Made by a program: the position numbers and the translations under genes
NCBI RefSeq assembly: GCF_000332095.2
Contig: NZ_KI913949.1
Coordinates: 547,912-611,911 of the forward strand
Direction: 5' to 3'
DNA: 64,000 bases
Origin: Leptolyngbya sp. PCC 6406
GTDB taxonomy: Bacteria > Cyanobacteriota > Cyanobacteriia > Phormidesmidales > Phormidesmidaceae
Shown: positions 27,247 to 36,178 of the stretch, in pieces
Position numbering within the stretch: position 1 is the stretch's first letter
How the letters are laid out: every line of letters starts with the position of its first letter
The notes under the pieces: generated by a model
What the model saw: only the letters and a program-made list of their open reading frames with translations
Database searches by the model: none
Told to the model about the DNA's origin: nothing

Positions 27247-27952
27247 AGAGCGGCTATAGGTCTACCCTCAGAGAGCGTGGTGGATCCTCTTTATGGGGGC
27301 TGTTGTGCACAGATCACACCTCTCCTTTTTCTTATTTCCTTACGCTCTGCCAGGGCTACGATGGCCTCTTGGCTCCTCTGAAGCAGAAAGCCGCAGAGTC
27401 GCTAGAGAGTACTGTCAGGGTATGCTGAGCCAGGGGCTGGGGACTGGGGGACAGGGTTAAGACCGAGGGTCCATCGGACATACCGAAAAGGGAAGATCAT
27501 GATCCCAATCCTGATTACTCCCATTTTTAATCCGAATTAGTTGATCCCCGAGATCGATTGCAGTGCTGTTCCTCTTTCTATCGCTACCTAGAAGTCAGAT
27601 GGGTAGGGAGCGCGATCGCAGATCCAATACCCGTTCCAGATGCCATGGTCGAGGAAATTAGATACAGGCGGATAAAGTATGCTCAAACGTGACGGAGCTG
27701 CTCATAACGCTCCCAAGACATCTCCCCAGGATTGCTGAGGGACAAAATTGATTCTGCCCAAGCATCGCTTTAATAGTCTTTGATGCTGGAGACAGGGGTC
27801 ACCCCCCCCATCCTGATCTCACGGATTCTGCACTTGTCAAAGGTGCAGAAATCAGGTAGATATGCCATTAATTGAGCCGCCATCAGCCGCATAAATTCAA
27901 AGTGGTATGATCGCTGCGATCTGTGTCTAGCTTGTAAGGACTCTTTTACCCC
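27247..27952. other. 706-bp region without a recognised gene
   Basis: No frame of credible length or codon pattern was found on either strand. No tRNA cloverleaf, SRP, tmRNA or RNase P motif was recognised. A possible -10 box TATGAT lies at 27906-27911, 42 bases before the gpmI start, without a good -35. The region could hold an unannotated small RNA; nothing in the sequence proves it. Confidence 0.35.
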
Positions 27953-29551
27953 ATGGCAAAAGCATCAGTCTCGCCTATGGTGCTCGTTATTCTCGATGGC
28001 TGGGGATATAGTGCCGACACGGATGGAAATGCAGTCACCGCAGCCAAAACCCCTGTGATGGATAGCCTCTGGGATGTCTATCCCCACACGCTTATTCAGA
28101 CTTCGGGAAAGGATGTGGGATTGCCCGACGGCCAGATGGGAAACTCCGAAGTCGGTCACCTCAACATTGGTGCGGGGCGGGTCGTGCCCCAGGAGCTCGT
28201 TCGTATCTCTGATGCCGTCGCCGATGGCAGCATTCAGGAAAACCCAGCTCTTTTAGAAATTTGCCAGACGGTACGCTACCGCAACAGCAAACTGCACTTG
28301 ATTGGCCTCTGCTCCGATGGCGGTGTTCATTCCCATATTGAGCACCTATTTGGCCTCCTGGAAATGGCCAAAGCCCAGGATATTGAGGATATCTGCATTC
28401 ACGCCATTACCGATGGCCGGGATACCAAACCGACGGCGGGTCACGCCTCTATTCAGGCAATCCAGGATCACCTCGATTACTTGGGCTGTGGCCGTTTGGT
28501 CACCCTCAGCGGACGCTACTATGCCATGGACCGCGATCACCGCTGGGATCGCGTGGAGCGGGTCTATCGTGTCATGACGGAGGATGGCGAGGGTACTGAA
28601 CGATCGGCGGTGGAAATCATGCAGGCCGCCTATGCGGAGGGCATTAACGATGAATTTATCAACCCAGTGCGTTTGGCTCCCGGTGCTGTAGAGCCGGGGG
28701 ATGGCATTATATTTTTCAACTTCCGTCCAGACCGGGCTCGTCAGCTCACCCAGGTCTTTGTCGATCCCAAGTTCACAGGCTTTGAACGGACCCAGATCGA
28801 ACCCCTGGCCTTTGTTTCTATGACCCAGTACGACAGTATGCTGCCGGTCAAGGTCGCCTTTGAGCCCCAGAACCTGAGCAATATTTTGGGGGAAGTGATT
28901 GCTAATCACGGCTTGAAACAGTTCCGCACCGCTGAAACAGAGAAGTATGCCCATGTCACCTACTTTTTCAACGGTGGTCTGGAGGATCCCCTAGAGGGAG
29001 AGGATCGAGAGCTGATCCAGAGTCCCATGGTGTCTACCTACGACAAGGCTCCCCCCATGTCTGCCTCTCAGGTGACCGATGCCGCGATCGCAGCCATCGA
29101 GAAGCAAATCTATACCCTCATCGTTATTAACTACGCCAATCCTGACATGGTGGGTCATACGGGCAATATGGAGGCCACGGTTCAGGCCCTAGAAACAGTA
29201 GATGCAGAGATTGGTCGTCTCTTAGCCAGCGTGGGGCGTGCCGGAGGCACCGCGATCTTGATTGCAGACCATGGCAACGCCGAGCGCATGTGGGATGAAA
29301 ATGGTAAGCCCTGGACCGCCCACACTACTAATCCAGTCCCCTTCATCTTGGTGGAGGGGGAAGGGCTGAAGGTTCCGGGTTTTGGGACCGACGTGCAACT
29401 CCGCGAGCAGGGCCGCCTAGCGGACATTGCCCCCACTATTTTGGATATTCTGAATCTTCCTCAGCCAGAGGAAATGACCGGGCAGTCTATGCTTCGCCCC
29501 GCCGCCCTCGACGTGCGTCCTAACCGTACTCCGGTTCAGTTGCGTTTGTAG
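27953..29551 (+). CDS. gpmI: 2,3-bisphosphoglycerate-independent phosphoglycerate mutase
   Basis: Cytoplasmic Mn-dependent enzyme interconverting 3- and 2-phosphoglycerate, linking the Calvin cycle to lower glycolysis. Alkaline-phosphatase-fold motifs are visible: 'VLVILDGWGYS' (metal Asp), the phosphorylated Ser in 'DGQMGNSEVGHLNIGAGR' (about Ser65), 'HAITDGRDTKP', 'RYYAMDRDHRWDR', 'NYANPDMVGHTG' and 'LIADHGNAERMWDE'. Length 532 is normal. Start is ATG 27953 and the gene is monocistronic. Confidence 0.96.
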   Translation: MAKASVSPMVLVILDGWGYSADTDGNAVTAAKTPVMDSLWDVYPHTLIQTSGKDVGLPDGQMGNSEVGHLNIGAGRVVPQELVRISDAVADGSIQENPALLEICQTVRYRNSKLHLIGLCSDGGVHSHIEHLFGLLEMAKAQDIEDICIHAITDGRDTKPTAGHASIQAIQDHLDYLGCGRLVTLSGRYYAMDRDHRWDRVERVYRVMTEDGEGTERSAVEIMQAAYAEGINDEFINPVRLAPGAVEPGDGIIFFNFRPDRARQLTQVFVDPKFTGFERTQIEPLAFVSMTQYDSMLPVKVAFEPQNLSNILGEVIANHGLKQFRTAETEKYAHVTYFFNGGLEDPLEGEDRELIQSPMVSTYDKAPPMSASQVTDAAIAAIEKQIYTLIVINYANPDMVGHTGNMEATVQALETVDAEIGRLLASVGRAGGTAILIADHGNAERMWDENGKPWTAHTTNPVPFILVEGEGLKVPGFGTDVQLREQGRLADIAPTILDILNLPQPEEMTGQSMLRPAALDVRPNRTPVQLRL

Positions 29552-29567
29552 GGGGTGGAGGGGTCAT

Positions 29568-30533
29568 CTACAGCCAAGCCTGGGTGACGCGGCTCAGTTG
29601 GGCTTGCTCTTCGGGTGTCATGGCCCACCCTAACGCTCCTGCATTTTGACGGGCTTGGTCCGCTGTTTTTGCGCCGGGAATAGGGACAACATTGCCATGA
29701 CAGACCAGCCAGTTGAGGGCAACCTGGGCCAGGGTCTTATTGTGATTGGCGGCAATCACGCCCAGGGTTGCCAGCACCAGCTCAATCTTGGCCAGCCCCT
29801 TTTGGCTAAAGCGGGAGCTATACTGGCGTGCTCCCTTGGGCTGTTCTGAATTCTTGAAGCGATACTTGCCGGTCAAAAGGCCCTGGGCTAAGGGGCAATA
29901 GGCCAGGATAAGAACCCCTAAATCCTGTGCCGTGGCCAGGACATGATTGGTCTCGATTTTGCGGTGGAGTAGGGAATACTGCACTTGATTCACGGCTAAG
30001 GGCACCCCTAAATCCGCGAGATAGTCGTAGGCTGCGCGCATTTGCTGGGCGGAATAGTTGCTGACCCCTACGGCCCGAATCCGGCCCCGCTTTACCTCTT
30101 GCCCCAGGGCCTGCATTAAGGTCCGTTGCCCCATGAGGAAGTCAAAGGGCCAGTGCACTTGGTACAGGTCGATGGTGCCGCACTGCAACCGCTCTAAACT
30201 GGCGGTGAGGGTATCAGTCACTGCCTGGGTATTAAATCGCCAGGGTAGGGGAAAATACTTGGTTGCGATCGCAATGGGCTGATCTGTAGCTTGCTGAAAC
30301 CGCCCTAGCAACCGCTCAGATTCCCCCCAGCCATAGATCTCAGCGGTATCAAAGAAGGTAATGCCTGCTGCGATCGCAGCCTCAAAGGTAGCCCACAGAT
30401 CCGCCTCGGTATAGTCCTTGCCATAGCTCCAGAACAGGGAGTCGCCCCAGGCCCAAGTCCCCACCCCCAAGGCGGGAATTTCTGTCCCTTCCGGCCCTAA
30501 CATGACCCGTTGTATTCCGGTTTGCAGTTCCAT
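29568..30533 (-). CDS. Aldo/keto reductase
   Basis: About 321 residues, NADPH-dependent (beta/alpha)8 barrel. The catalytic tetrad is visible: Asp and Tyr in 'FFDTAEIYGWGESERLLG', Lys in 'IATKYFPLPW' and His in 'YQVHWPFD'. The nucleotide-binding segment is 'NVVPIPGAKTADQARQNAGA'. The 'YSLLHRKIE' and 'LAYCPLAQGLLTGKY' motifs place it with YajO/PLR-like cyanobacterial reductases. The start at 30533 ('MELQTGIQRV') is preferred to 30560. It converges on gpmI with 16 bases between stops. Substrate unknown. Confidence 0.88.
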   Translation of the reverse strand: MELQTGIQRVMLGPEGTEIPALGVGTWAWGDSLFWSYGKDYTEADLWATFEAAIAAGITFFDTAEIYGWGESERLLGRFQQATDQPIAIATKYFPLPWRFNTQAVTDTLTASLERLQCGTIDLYQVHWPFDFLMGQRTLMQALGQEVKRGRIRAVGVSNYSAQQMRAAYDYLADLGVPLAVNQVQYSLLHRKIETNHVLATAQDLGVLILAYCPLAQGLLTGKYRFKNSEQPKGARQYSSRFSQKGLAKIELVLATLGVIAANHNKTLAQVALNWLVCHGNVVPIPGAKTADQARQNAGALGWAMTPEEQAQLSRVTQAWL

Positions 30534-30891
30534 TTCGGTGACCCATCCACCCACTATCATCTGTTGCGAAATGTAACACGTCTGCCTAGATCTTGCCGAT
30601 TAAGGGCAGTCCAGCCGCTTCACAATCGCACCATCTGCTGCAACCTCACCCTTTTCTCCGGGCATCCTCTGATAGCATACCCATGGTTGAATACCAGGCC
30701 CTTTCCGTTTTCCCTGGATTTCAGCGGAATATTTCAGCGGACATTTCTTCTGGAAAAGTTTCCTGTAGCGGGCGATATCCCTTGATCCAGGGATTGACCA
30801 TCAGGAGTAACCTTTCTTTAGGAATCATGGACTGGTCAGCCCATGTGTCTTTATCCATACATCCACTGACGTGTTAAAGCGAGGACACTCC
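30534..30891. other. Divergent intergenic region
   Basis: 358 bases between two outward-facing genes. It includes the ribosome site GCGAGGAC just before the ATG at 30892 and a short direct repeat TTTCAGCGGA (about 30719-30742). No gene, RNA or strong promoter consensus was seen. Confidence 0.4.
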
Positions 30892-32049
30892 ATGAAAGCC
30901 ATGATTTTGGCCGCAGGTAAGGGAACTCGGGTTCGTCCCATCACCTATACGACTCCGAAACCGATGATTCCCATCCTGCAAAAACCCGTTATGGAGTTCT
31001 TGCTGGAGCTGTTGCGGCAACATGGGTTTGACCAAATCATGGTGAACGTCAGCCACCTAGCCAACGAGATTGAAGGCTACTTCCGGGATGGTCAACGGTT
31101 TGGAGTGGAACTGGCCTACTCCTTTGAGGGGCACATTGTTGATGGGGAACTGGTGGGTAAGGCCCGAGGCTCGGCGGGGGGAATGCGGAAGATTCAGGAC
31201 TTCTATCCCTTTTTCGACGATACCTTTGTGGTGCTTTGTGGCGATGCCCTGATCGACCTAGATTTAACCGAGGCAGTTCGCCAGCACAAGGAAAAAGGTG
31301 CCATCGCCACTATTGTCATGAAGTCTGTGCCCATTAAGCAGGTGCCCAGCTACGGGGTGGTGGTCACAGACAGTGATGGTCGGGTGAAATCCTTTCAGGA
31401 AAAGCCCAAGGTCGAAGAAGCCCTCAGCACCGACATCAACACGGGGATCTACGTCTTTGAGCCGGAGATCTTTGACTACATTCCCTCCGGTCAAGAATTT
31501 GACATCGGCGGCGACCTGTTTCCCAAGCTGGTGGAAGCGGGGGCTCCCTTCTACGGCATTTCCATGGACTTTGAATGGGTGGATATCGGCAAGGTGCCCG
31601 ACTACTGGCAGGCGATTCAGGATGTCCTCACAGGCAAGGTGAATCTGGTCACGATCCCCGGCTACGAAGTCCAACCCGGTGTGTTTGTGGGCATGAATGT
31701 CAAGGCCAATTGGGACAAGATCAATATCCAAGGCCCGGTTTACATCGGTGGCATGACGGAAATTGAGGATGGAGCCACCATTCTTGGTCCCAGCATGATT
31801 GGCCCCAACTGTTCCATTTGCAGTAATGCCATCGTCGATCGCAGTGTCATTTTTGAATATTCCCGCATCGGCTCCGGCGTCCGCCTAGTGGACAAGCTGG
31901 TGTTTGGCCGCTACTGCGTTGATAAAACCGGGGCCTCTATTGATATGCAGGCAGCAGCCCTCAACTGGCTCATCACTGACACCCGCCAAGCCTTCCCTGA
32001 CCCACCCCCCATCGAGCACCATGAGATTGCCGAACTCCTGAGCCAGTAA
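30892..32049 (+). CDS. Sugar-phosphate nucleotidyltransferase (mannose-1-phosphate guanylyltransferase-like)
   Basis: 385 residues. The N-terminal nucleotidyltransferase domain opens with 'MKAMILAAGKGTRVRPITYT' and 'PKPMIPILQKPVMEF', with 'VVLCGDALIDLDL' and 'FEWVDIGKVPDYW' further on. The C-terminal part (about residue 250-345) carries left-handed beta-helix hexads ('ATILGPSMIGPNCSICSNAIV'). It makes an NDP-sugar from a sugar 1-phosphate for cell-wall or exopolysaccharide synthesis; GDP-mannose is the best guess, but UDP- or dTDP-sugars are not excluded. ATG 30892 is preferred over GTG 30871 because it carries GAGGAC at suitable spacing. A hairpin follows at 32121-32139. Confidence 0.85.
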   Translation: MKAMILAAGKGTRVRPITYTTPKPMIPILQKPVMEFLLELLRQHGFDQIMVNVSHLANEIEGYFRDGQRFGVELAYSFEGHIVDGELVGKARGSAGGMRKIQDFYPFFDDTFVVLCGDALIDLDLTEAVRQHKEKGAIATIVMKSVPIKQVPSYGVVVTDSDGRVKSFQEKPKVEEALSTDINTGIYVFEPEIFDYIPSGQEFDIGGDLFPKLVEAGAPFYGISMDFEWVDIGKVPDYWQAIQDVLTGKVNLVTIPGYEVQPGVFVGMNVKANWDKINIQGPVYIGGMTEIEDGATILGPSMIGPNCSICSNAIVDRSVIFEYSRIGSGVRLVDKLVFGRYCVDKTGASIDMQAAALNWLITDTRQAFPDPPPIEHHEIAELLSQ

Positions 32050-32120
32050 CAATCCCACCCCACCTTCCGTTTAGCCTAGGGACTCGCAGGAAAATAACGT
32101 ACCCGCTCCGCTGATCGGTC

Positions 32121-32139
32121 TTTCTCCCTTCGGGAGAAA
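32121..32139. terminator. Hairpin downstream of the nucleotidyltransferase gene
   Basis: An 8-bp perfect stem TTTCTCCC / GGGAGAAA with a TTC loop lies about 70 bases after the stop codon. The run of A/T within the stem is compatible with a bidirectional terminator, though no long T tract follows. Confidence 0.45.
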
Positions 32140-32250
32140 ACCTGGCCACTGGGTACACGATTAACCCGCAGATCCCCTAGGGGGAACCAAGGCTTTGAGG
32201 GGCCTTCTGGATAGGCTCTAAGCTAGAGACAGTCATCGAGGTAGGCTGCC

Positions 32251-33039
32251 ATGGCATCGCCCTTCCCTGGGATGAATCCCTATCTGGAAAATCCTGAGAT
32301 CTGGCCAGAGGTTCACAGTCGTCTGATCGTCGCGATCGCAGATGCCCTCAACCCCCAGATCCTGCCCAAATATCGGGCCGCGATCGAGCAGCGGATCTAC
32401 ACCATAGAGAACTCAGAAGATAGCTCAGAGGCATTACTGGTGGGCATCCCCGATGTCACCGTGGCGGTACGTCCTACCCCGACGACCCCGCCCGTGGCGG
32501 TGTTGGCTCCCCCGGCTACGCCCATCCAGGTGCGGGTACCGATGCCTCTGGAGATTCGAGAAAGCTATCTCCAGGTGCGAGATCGGGCCACAGGAGATGT
32601 GGTGACGGTGGTGGAAGTACTCTCCCCCAGCAACAAGCGACCTGGACCAGGTCGCACAGCCTATATCGAAAAGCGGCGGCAGGTGCTGGCGAGTGCGACT
32701 CATTTGGTAGAACTGGATCTTCTTCGCCACGGCGAACCCATGGCGTTGCAGTCTGGTCACGTCAGCAGCCACTACCGCATCCTCGTCAGCCGGGGGGATC
32801 AGCGTCCCCAGGCCGATCTCTATGCCTTCAACCTTCCCCAGCCCCTGCCTAGCTTTCCCCTGCCCCTGAAGGGGGATGATCCGGAACCCCTGGTGAAGGG
32901 GCAGGCGCTGCTGAATCAGGTCTATGACCGAGCTGGATATGGGGTCGTGATTGACTACGATTCCATGCCTGTGCCTCCACTGTCGGAGGCGGATTGGGCC
33001 TGGGTGCGATCCTGGTGGCGGGCAAACAAGGCACAATAG
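32251..33039 (+). CDS. DUF4058 family protein
   Basis: 262 residues. The opening 'FPGMNPYLENPEIWPEVHSRLI' and 'TVVEVLSPSNKRPGPGRTAY' are diagnostic of DUF4058, common in cyanobacteria and planctomycetes. The 'VVEVLSPSNK' segment resembles the Glu-x-Lys strand of restriction-like folds, but activity is not established. Start is ATG 32251. No operon partner is evident. Confidence 0.88.
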   Translation: MASPFPGMNPYLENPEIWPEVHSRLIVAIADALNPQILPKYRAAIEQRIYTIENSEDSSEALLVGIPDVTVAVRPTPTTPPVAVLAPPATPIQVRVPMPLEIRESYLQVRDRATGDVVTVVEVLSPSNKRPGPGRTAYIEKRRQVLASATHLVELDLLRHGEPMALQSGHVSSHYRILVSRGDQRPQADLYAFNLPQPLPSFPLPLKGDDPEPLVKGQALLNQVYDRAGYGVVIDYDSMPVPPLSEADWAWVRSWWRANKAQ

Positions 33040-33143
33040 ACAAAGATTAAGAAGACAAAGATTAAGAAACGTTGCTATTGCTCCCGTGTGACGGCAGCAC
33101 GATTAGCAATCATTTGTTTTCACCATTTTTTTAGGAGGCTCCG

Positions 33144-34865
33144 ATGGTCGCAGCCGCACCCACGGTTCAAAAACGCTTAACGATTCAGGTGGAGGATATC
33201 GCTCCCACAACCACCACCATCCGTTCCCTGGATTGGGATCGCGATCGCTTTGACATTGAGTTTGGGCTGCAAAACGGCACCACCTACAACTCCTTCATCA
33301 TTCGTGGTGAAAAGGTCGCCTTGGTGGACACCTCCCACGCCAAGTTTCGCCAGCTTTATCTAGATGCCCTGACGGGACAGATTGATCCCGCCACTATTGA
33401 CTACATCGTCATCAGCCATACGGAACCGGATCACAGTGGGTTGGTGGCCGATGTGTTGGCCCTGGCTCCCCAGGCAACTGTTGTGGGAGCAAAAGTTGCG
33501 ATCGCATTTCTCGAAGATCTGGTCCACCGCCCCTTCGAGCGCATCCAAGTCAAAAACGGTGACACTCTGGATCTGGGCAAAGGCCATCGGCTGGAATTCA
33601 TCAGTGCCCCCAACCTGCACTGGCCCGACACCATCTTCACCTACGACCACCAGAGCCAGATTCTCTTCACCTGCGACGCCTTTGGGATGCACTTTTGCAG
33701 TGAGGCCACCTACGACGAAAACCTAGAGGTCATCGCCCCCGACTTTCGCTTTTACTACGAATGTCTGATGGCTCCCAATGCCCGCTCGGTCCTGTCCGCC
33801 ATGAAGCGCATGGATGCCCTACCGGAGGTGAGAACCGTGGCCACGGGCCACGGTCCCCTACTGCGCCACAATGTCACGGAACTGACCGGGCGCTATCGCC
33901 GCTGGAGCCAAGAAAAGAGCCAGTCGGAAACCCTGGTCGCATTGTTCTATATGTCGGACTATGGCTATAGCGATCGCCTCTCCCAAGCCATTGCCCACGG
34001 CATCACCAAAACCGACATCACCGTCGAGATGATGGACCTGCGTTCCGCCGACCCCCAGGAGGTGAACGAACTGGTGGGGCGAGCCACTGGGTTGGTGATT
34101 GGGATGCCGCCCTCCCAGGGTAATCCCACCGCTCAGGCCGCCATTGGCACCATTCTGGCGGCGGTAAAGGACAAGCAAACCGTGGGCCTGTTTGAGTCCT
34201 ACGGGGGGGATGATGAACCCATCGATACCCTGGCCACCCGGTTCCAAGACTTGGAATTGCGCGCTGCCTTTACCCCCATTCGCATCAAAGACACCCCCCA
34301 CGAAACCACCTACCAACTCTGCGAAGAAGCGGGGGTAGATCTGGGACAACTCCTGAGCCAGTCCAAAAAGCTGAAGAAAATTAAGGCCCTCGACGCTGAC
34401 CTGCAAAAGGCATTGGGGCGTCTCAGCAGCGGCCTCTACATCATCACCGCCAAGAAGGGGGAACTCACTGGAGCCATGGTGGCCTCCTGGGTGGCTCAAG
34501 CCAGTTTCCAACCCCTAGGATTCACCGTATCAGTGGCGAAAGATCGGGCCATTGAGTCTCTCATGCAGGTGGGGGATCGGTTTGTCCTCAACGTTCTGGA
34601 AGAGGGGAACTACAGCGATCTGATGAAGCACTTCCTAAAGCGCTTCCCCCCTGGAGCCGACCGCTTTGCCGGGGTCCGTACCCGTCCTGCCACCAATGGC
34701 TCTCCCCTGCTGGGGGACGCCTTGGCCTACCTGGAGTGCATCGTCACCAGTCGCATGGAGGTTAGCGATCACTGGGTAGTGTACTGCACGGTCCAGGACG
34801 GCAAGGTGTCGGATCCCGATGCCGTCACCGCCATTCATCACCGGAAGGTTGGTACTTATTATTGA
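33144..34865 (+). CDS. flv3: Flavodiiron protein with C-terminal flavin reductase domain (Flv3/Flv4 class)
   Basis: 573 residues in three domains: metallo-beta-lactamase-like diiron domain (1 to about 255), flavodoxin-like domain (about 262-410, 'LVALFYMSDYGYSDRLSQAI') and flavin reductase domain (about 425-573, ending 'HHRKVGTYY'). All canonical diiron ligands are present: His92, Glu94, Asp96 and His97 in 'SHTEPDHSG', His159 in 'APNLHWPD', Asp178 in 'FTCDAFGMH' and His236 in 'TGHGPLL'. This separates it from Flv1/Flv2 types with altered ligands. Such proteins reduce O2 to water using photosynthetic electrons, as heterodimers in cyanobacteria. It is solitary, unlike flv4 which usually sits with flv2, so flv3 is favoured. 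ATG 33144 follows TTAGGAGGCTCCG. Confidence 0.85.
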   Translation: MVAAAPTVQKRLTIQVEDIAPTTTTIRSLDWDRDRFDIEFGLQNGTTYNSFIIRGEKVALVDTSHAKFRQLYLDALTGQIDPATIDYIVISHTEPDHSGLVADVLALAPQATVVGAKVAIAFLEDLVHRPFERIQVKNGDTLDLGKGHRLEFISAPNLHWPDTIFTYDHQSQILFTCDAFGMHFCSEATYDENLEVIAPDFRFYYECLMAPNARSVLSAMKRMDALPEVRTVATGHGPLLRHNVTELTGRYRRWSQEKSQSETLVALFYMSDYGYSDRLSQAIAHGITKTDITVEMMDLRSADPQEVNELVGRATGLVIGMPPSQGNPTAQAAIGTILAAVKDKQTVGLFESYGGDDEPIDTLATRFQDLELRAAFTPIRIKDTPHETTYQLCEEAGVDLGQLLSQSKKLKKIKALDADLQKALGRLSSGLYIITAKKGELTGAMVASWVAQASFQPLGFTVSVAKDRAIESLMQVGDRFVLNVLEEGNYSDLMKHFLKRFPPGADRFAGVRTRPATNGSPLLGDALAYLECIVTSRMEVSDHWVVYCTVQDGKVSDPDAVTAIHHRKVGTYY

Positions 34866-34912
34866 TGGGTAGGTGATGGGGTGTTGGGAATTTTGAATGG
34901 AATGTCTCGTAG

Positions 34913-34969
34913 GGGCGGGTTTAGCCGGATTGGGTGGGTGATTCAGGAATGGGCTGGCAAAACCCGCCC
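34913..34969. repeat. Repeat family C, single copy
   Basis: 57 bp with inverted ends GGGCGGGTTT and AAACCCGCCC, matching the elements near 18144, 55204 and 55512. The IS1-like element inserted only a few bases beyond its right end. Confidence 0.8.
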
Positions 34970-34980
34970 TGCCCCGTACC

Positions 34981-36046
34981 GGCACTGTCCTGTTAAGGGG
35001 TGATCCATTCAAATCCTCTGGATAAGAGGATCTCAGAGATTTTCAGTGGGCGCTGAATGAATCCCATTGCCATTGCTGGTGTTCTGGCTTTGCCTAAACT
35101 CCAATGGGGCCGCACCCAGTTGTGAATCAGGCGCTGTACATTTAAAGCCCGCTGCAATCCTTCTAACTGCTTAGCGTAGTGGTTCTGACGTCTTCGATAG
35201 GCCGTTGCTCGACGCCTCAAGGCACTGTTAAAGGCTTCAAGGTGATTGGCATGAACCTCTGCTATGGAACTCATCGCTGTCCAGGGATGCTCCACTTGGA
35301 GCCACTCCACCCGGGCCTTGCCTTGAGAGCCTTTGATCTTGATGGCCACTTCTAAACCTTCACGCCAGACCTTCTGATAGGGATATGCCTCTGAGGTCAG
35401 GTGGCTCGGTAGATAGACGCTGGCCAGTTTCCACAATTCCTTGCCATAGCGCCGCTCGCCATCGGTAAACCATCGAATCCAAGCACTGGACACAGCCCAC
35501 TGCCAGGCCCGCTCCACCCCCTGCTCAAACAACTGAGCCGCCTTGAGTCCCGCACTGGCTTCTAGCCAGTAACGACTCTCTCGCTCAATGAAGCTGATCG
35601 TCCAGCCTTCTGAGGCTTCGGGGGGAAGGTTCTCTCCCACCCGGGTATAGAGTTCATCGCCCTCTATGGTGACTTCTCCGCCCTCAGGTGCAGGGGGAGA
35701 CCAGGCGGGCAGATGAGATGATAAGCGCTCTTCCCAAGCGCTAATACTGCTCGGGGATGTCCCCACGACCCTAGCGGCGGCTCTGATGCCAAGACCTTCG
35801 CCTCTGGCATTCAGGGCCATCTCTACCGTGGCTGCTGGCGTTCGTAGGCGGGCCATCGGGGTACCGCTACGTTCATTGAAGCGACGGCCACACGTCTTAC
35901 AGAGGTAGCGTTGCACGACTTGATCGCTCTTCAAGGTTTTGCTACCGTTCTTGACGACCTCTTCACTCTGGCAATAAATACAGTGCATTGGGCTTAAGGC
36001 TTGCTGCATCTACAGTCTAGCTCTCACCCCCTAAGCTGACAGTGCC
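34981..36046 (-). mobile_element. Complete IS1-like insertion sequence with 8-bp target duplication
   Basis: The element is 1066 bp. Its ends are inverted repeats: left GGCACTGTCCTGTTAAGGGG and right, in complement, GGCACTGTCAGCTTAGGGGG (16 of 20 identical). Direct 8-bp copies of CCCGTACC flank it at 34973-34980 and 36047-36054. One transposase gene fills it. Intact ends, target duplication and open frame suggest a recent, potentially active copy. Joining the flanks restores the sequence CCCGTACCGGGTAATCC next to a repeat C copy. Confidence 0.9.
34993..36009 (-). CDS. IS1-family-like transposase
   Basis: 338 residues in one frame. The N-terminus is a zinc ribbon ('HCIYCQSEE' and 'YLCKTCGRRF') followed by a helix-turn-helix ('GIRAAARVVGTSPSSISAWE'), the InsA-like part of IS1. 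The catalytic part follows with acidic residues in 'VTIEGDELYTRV' and 'IRWFTDGERRYGKELW' and the late 'HANHLEAFNSALRRRA'. Fusion of the two parts in one frame, without the frameshift of classical IS1, is known in some archaeal and cyanobacterial members. The ATG seven codons in is an alternative start. Confidence 0.82.
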   Translation of the reverse strand: MQQALSPMHCIYCQSEEVVKNGSKTLKSDQVVQRYLCKTCGRRFNERSGTPMARLRTPAATVEMALNARGEGLGIRAAARVVGTSPSSISAWEERLSSHLPAWSPPAPEGGEVTIEGDELYTRVGENLPPEASEGWTISFIERESRYWLEASAGLKAAQLFEQGVERAWQWAVSSAWIRWFTDGERRYGKELWKLASVYLPSHLTSEAYPYQKVWREGLEVAIKIKGSQGKARVEWLQVEHPWTAMSSIAEVHANHLEAFNSALRRRATAYRRRQNHYAKQLEGLQRALNVQRLIHNWVRPHWSLGKARTPAMAMGFIQRPLKISEILLSRGFEWITP

Positions 36047-36178
36047 CCCGTACCGGGTAATCCAGTCCTTTCGTTTTGAATTTTGAATTGATCCCGTAGG
36101 GGCGCGGTTTCCGCGCCCAATGCAGGGTGAAACGAAGTGCAACCCACGGATTCTGGCTTAAGCATCACTCAGGTCGTT

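Noticed and set aside
27247-27952. tRNA or other structural RNA in the long gap
   Set aside because: No T-loop GGTTCRANTCC, cloverleaf arms or SRP/tmRNA hallmarks were found by eye.
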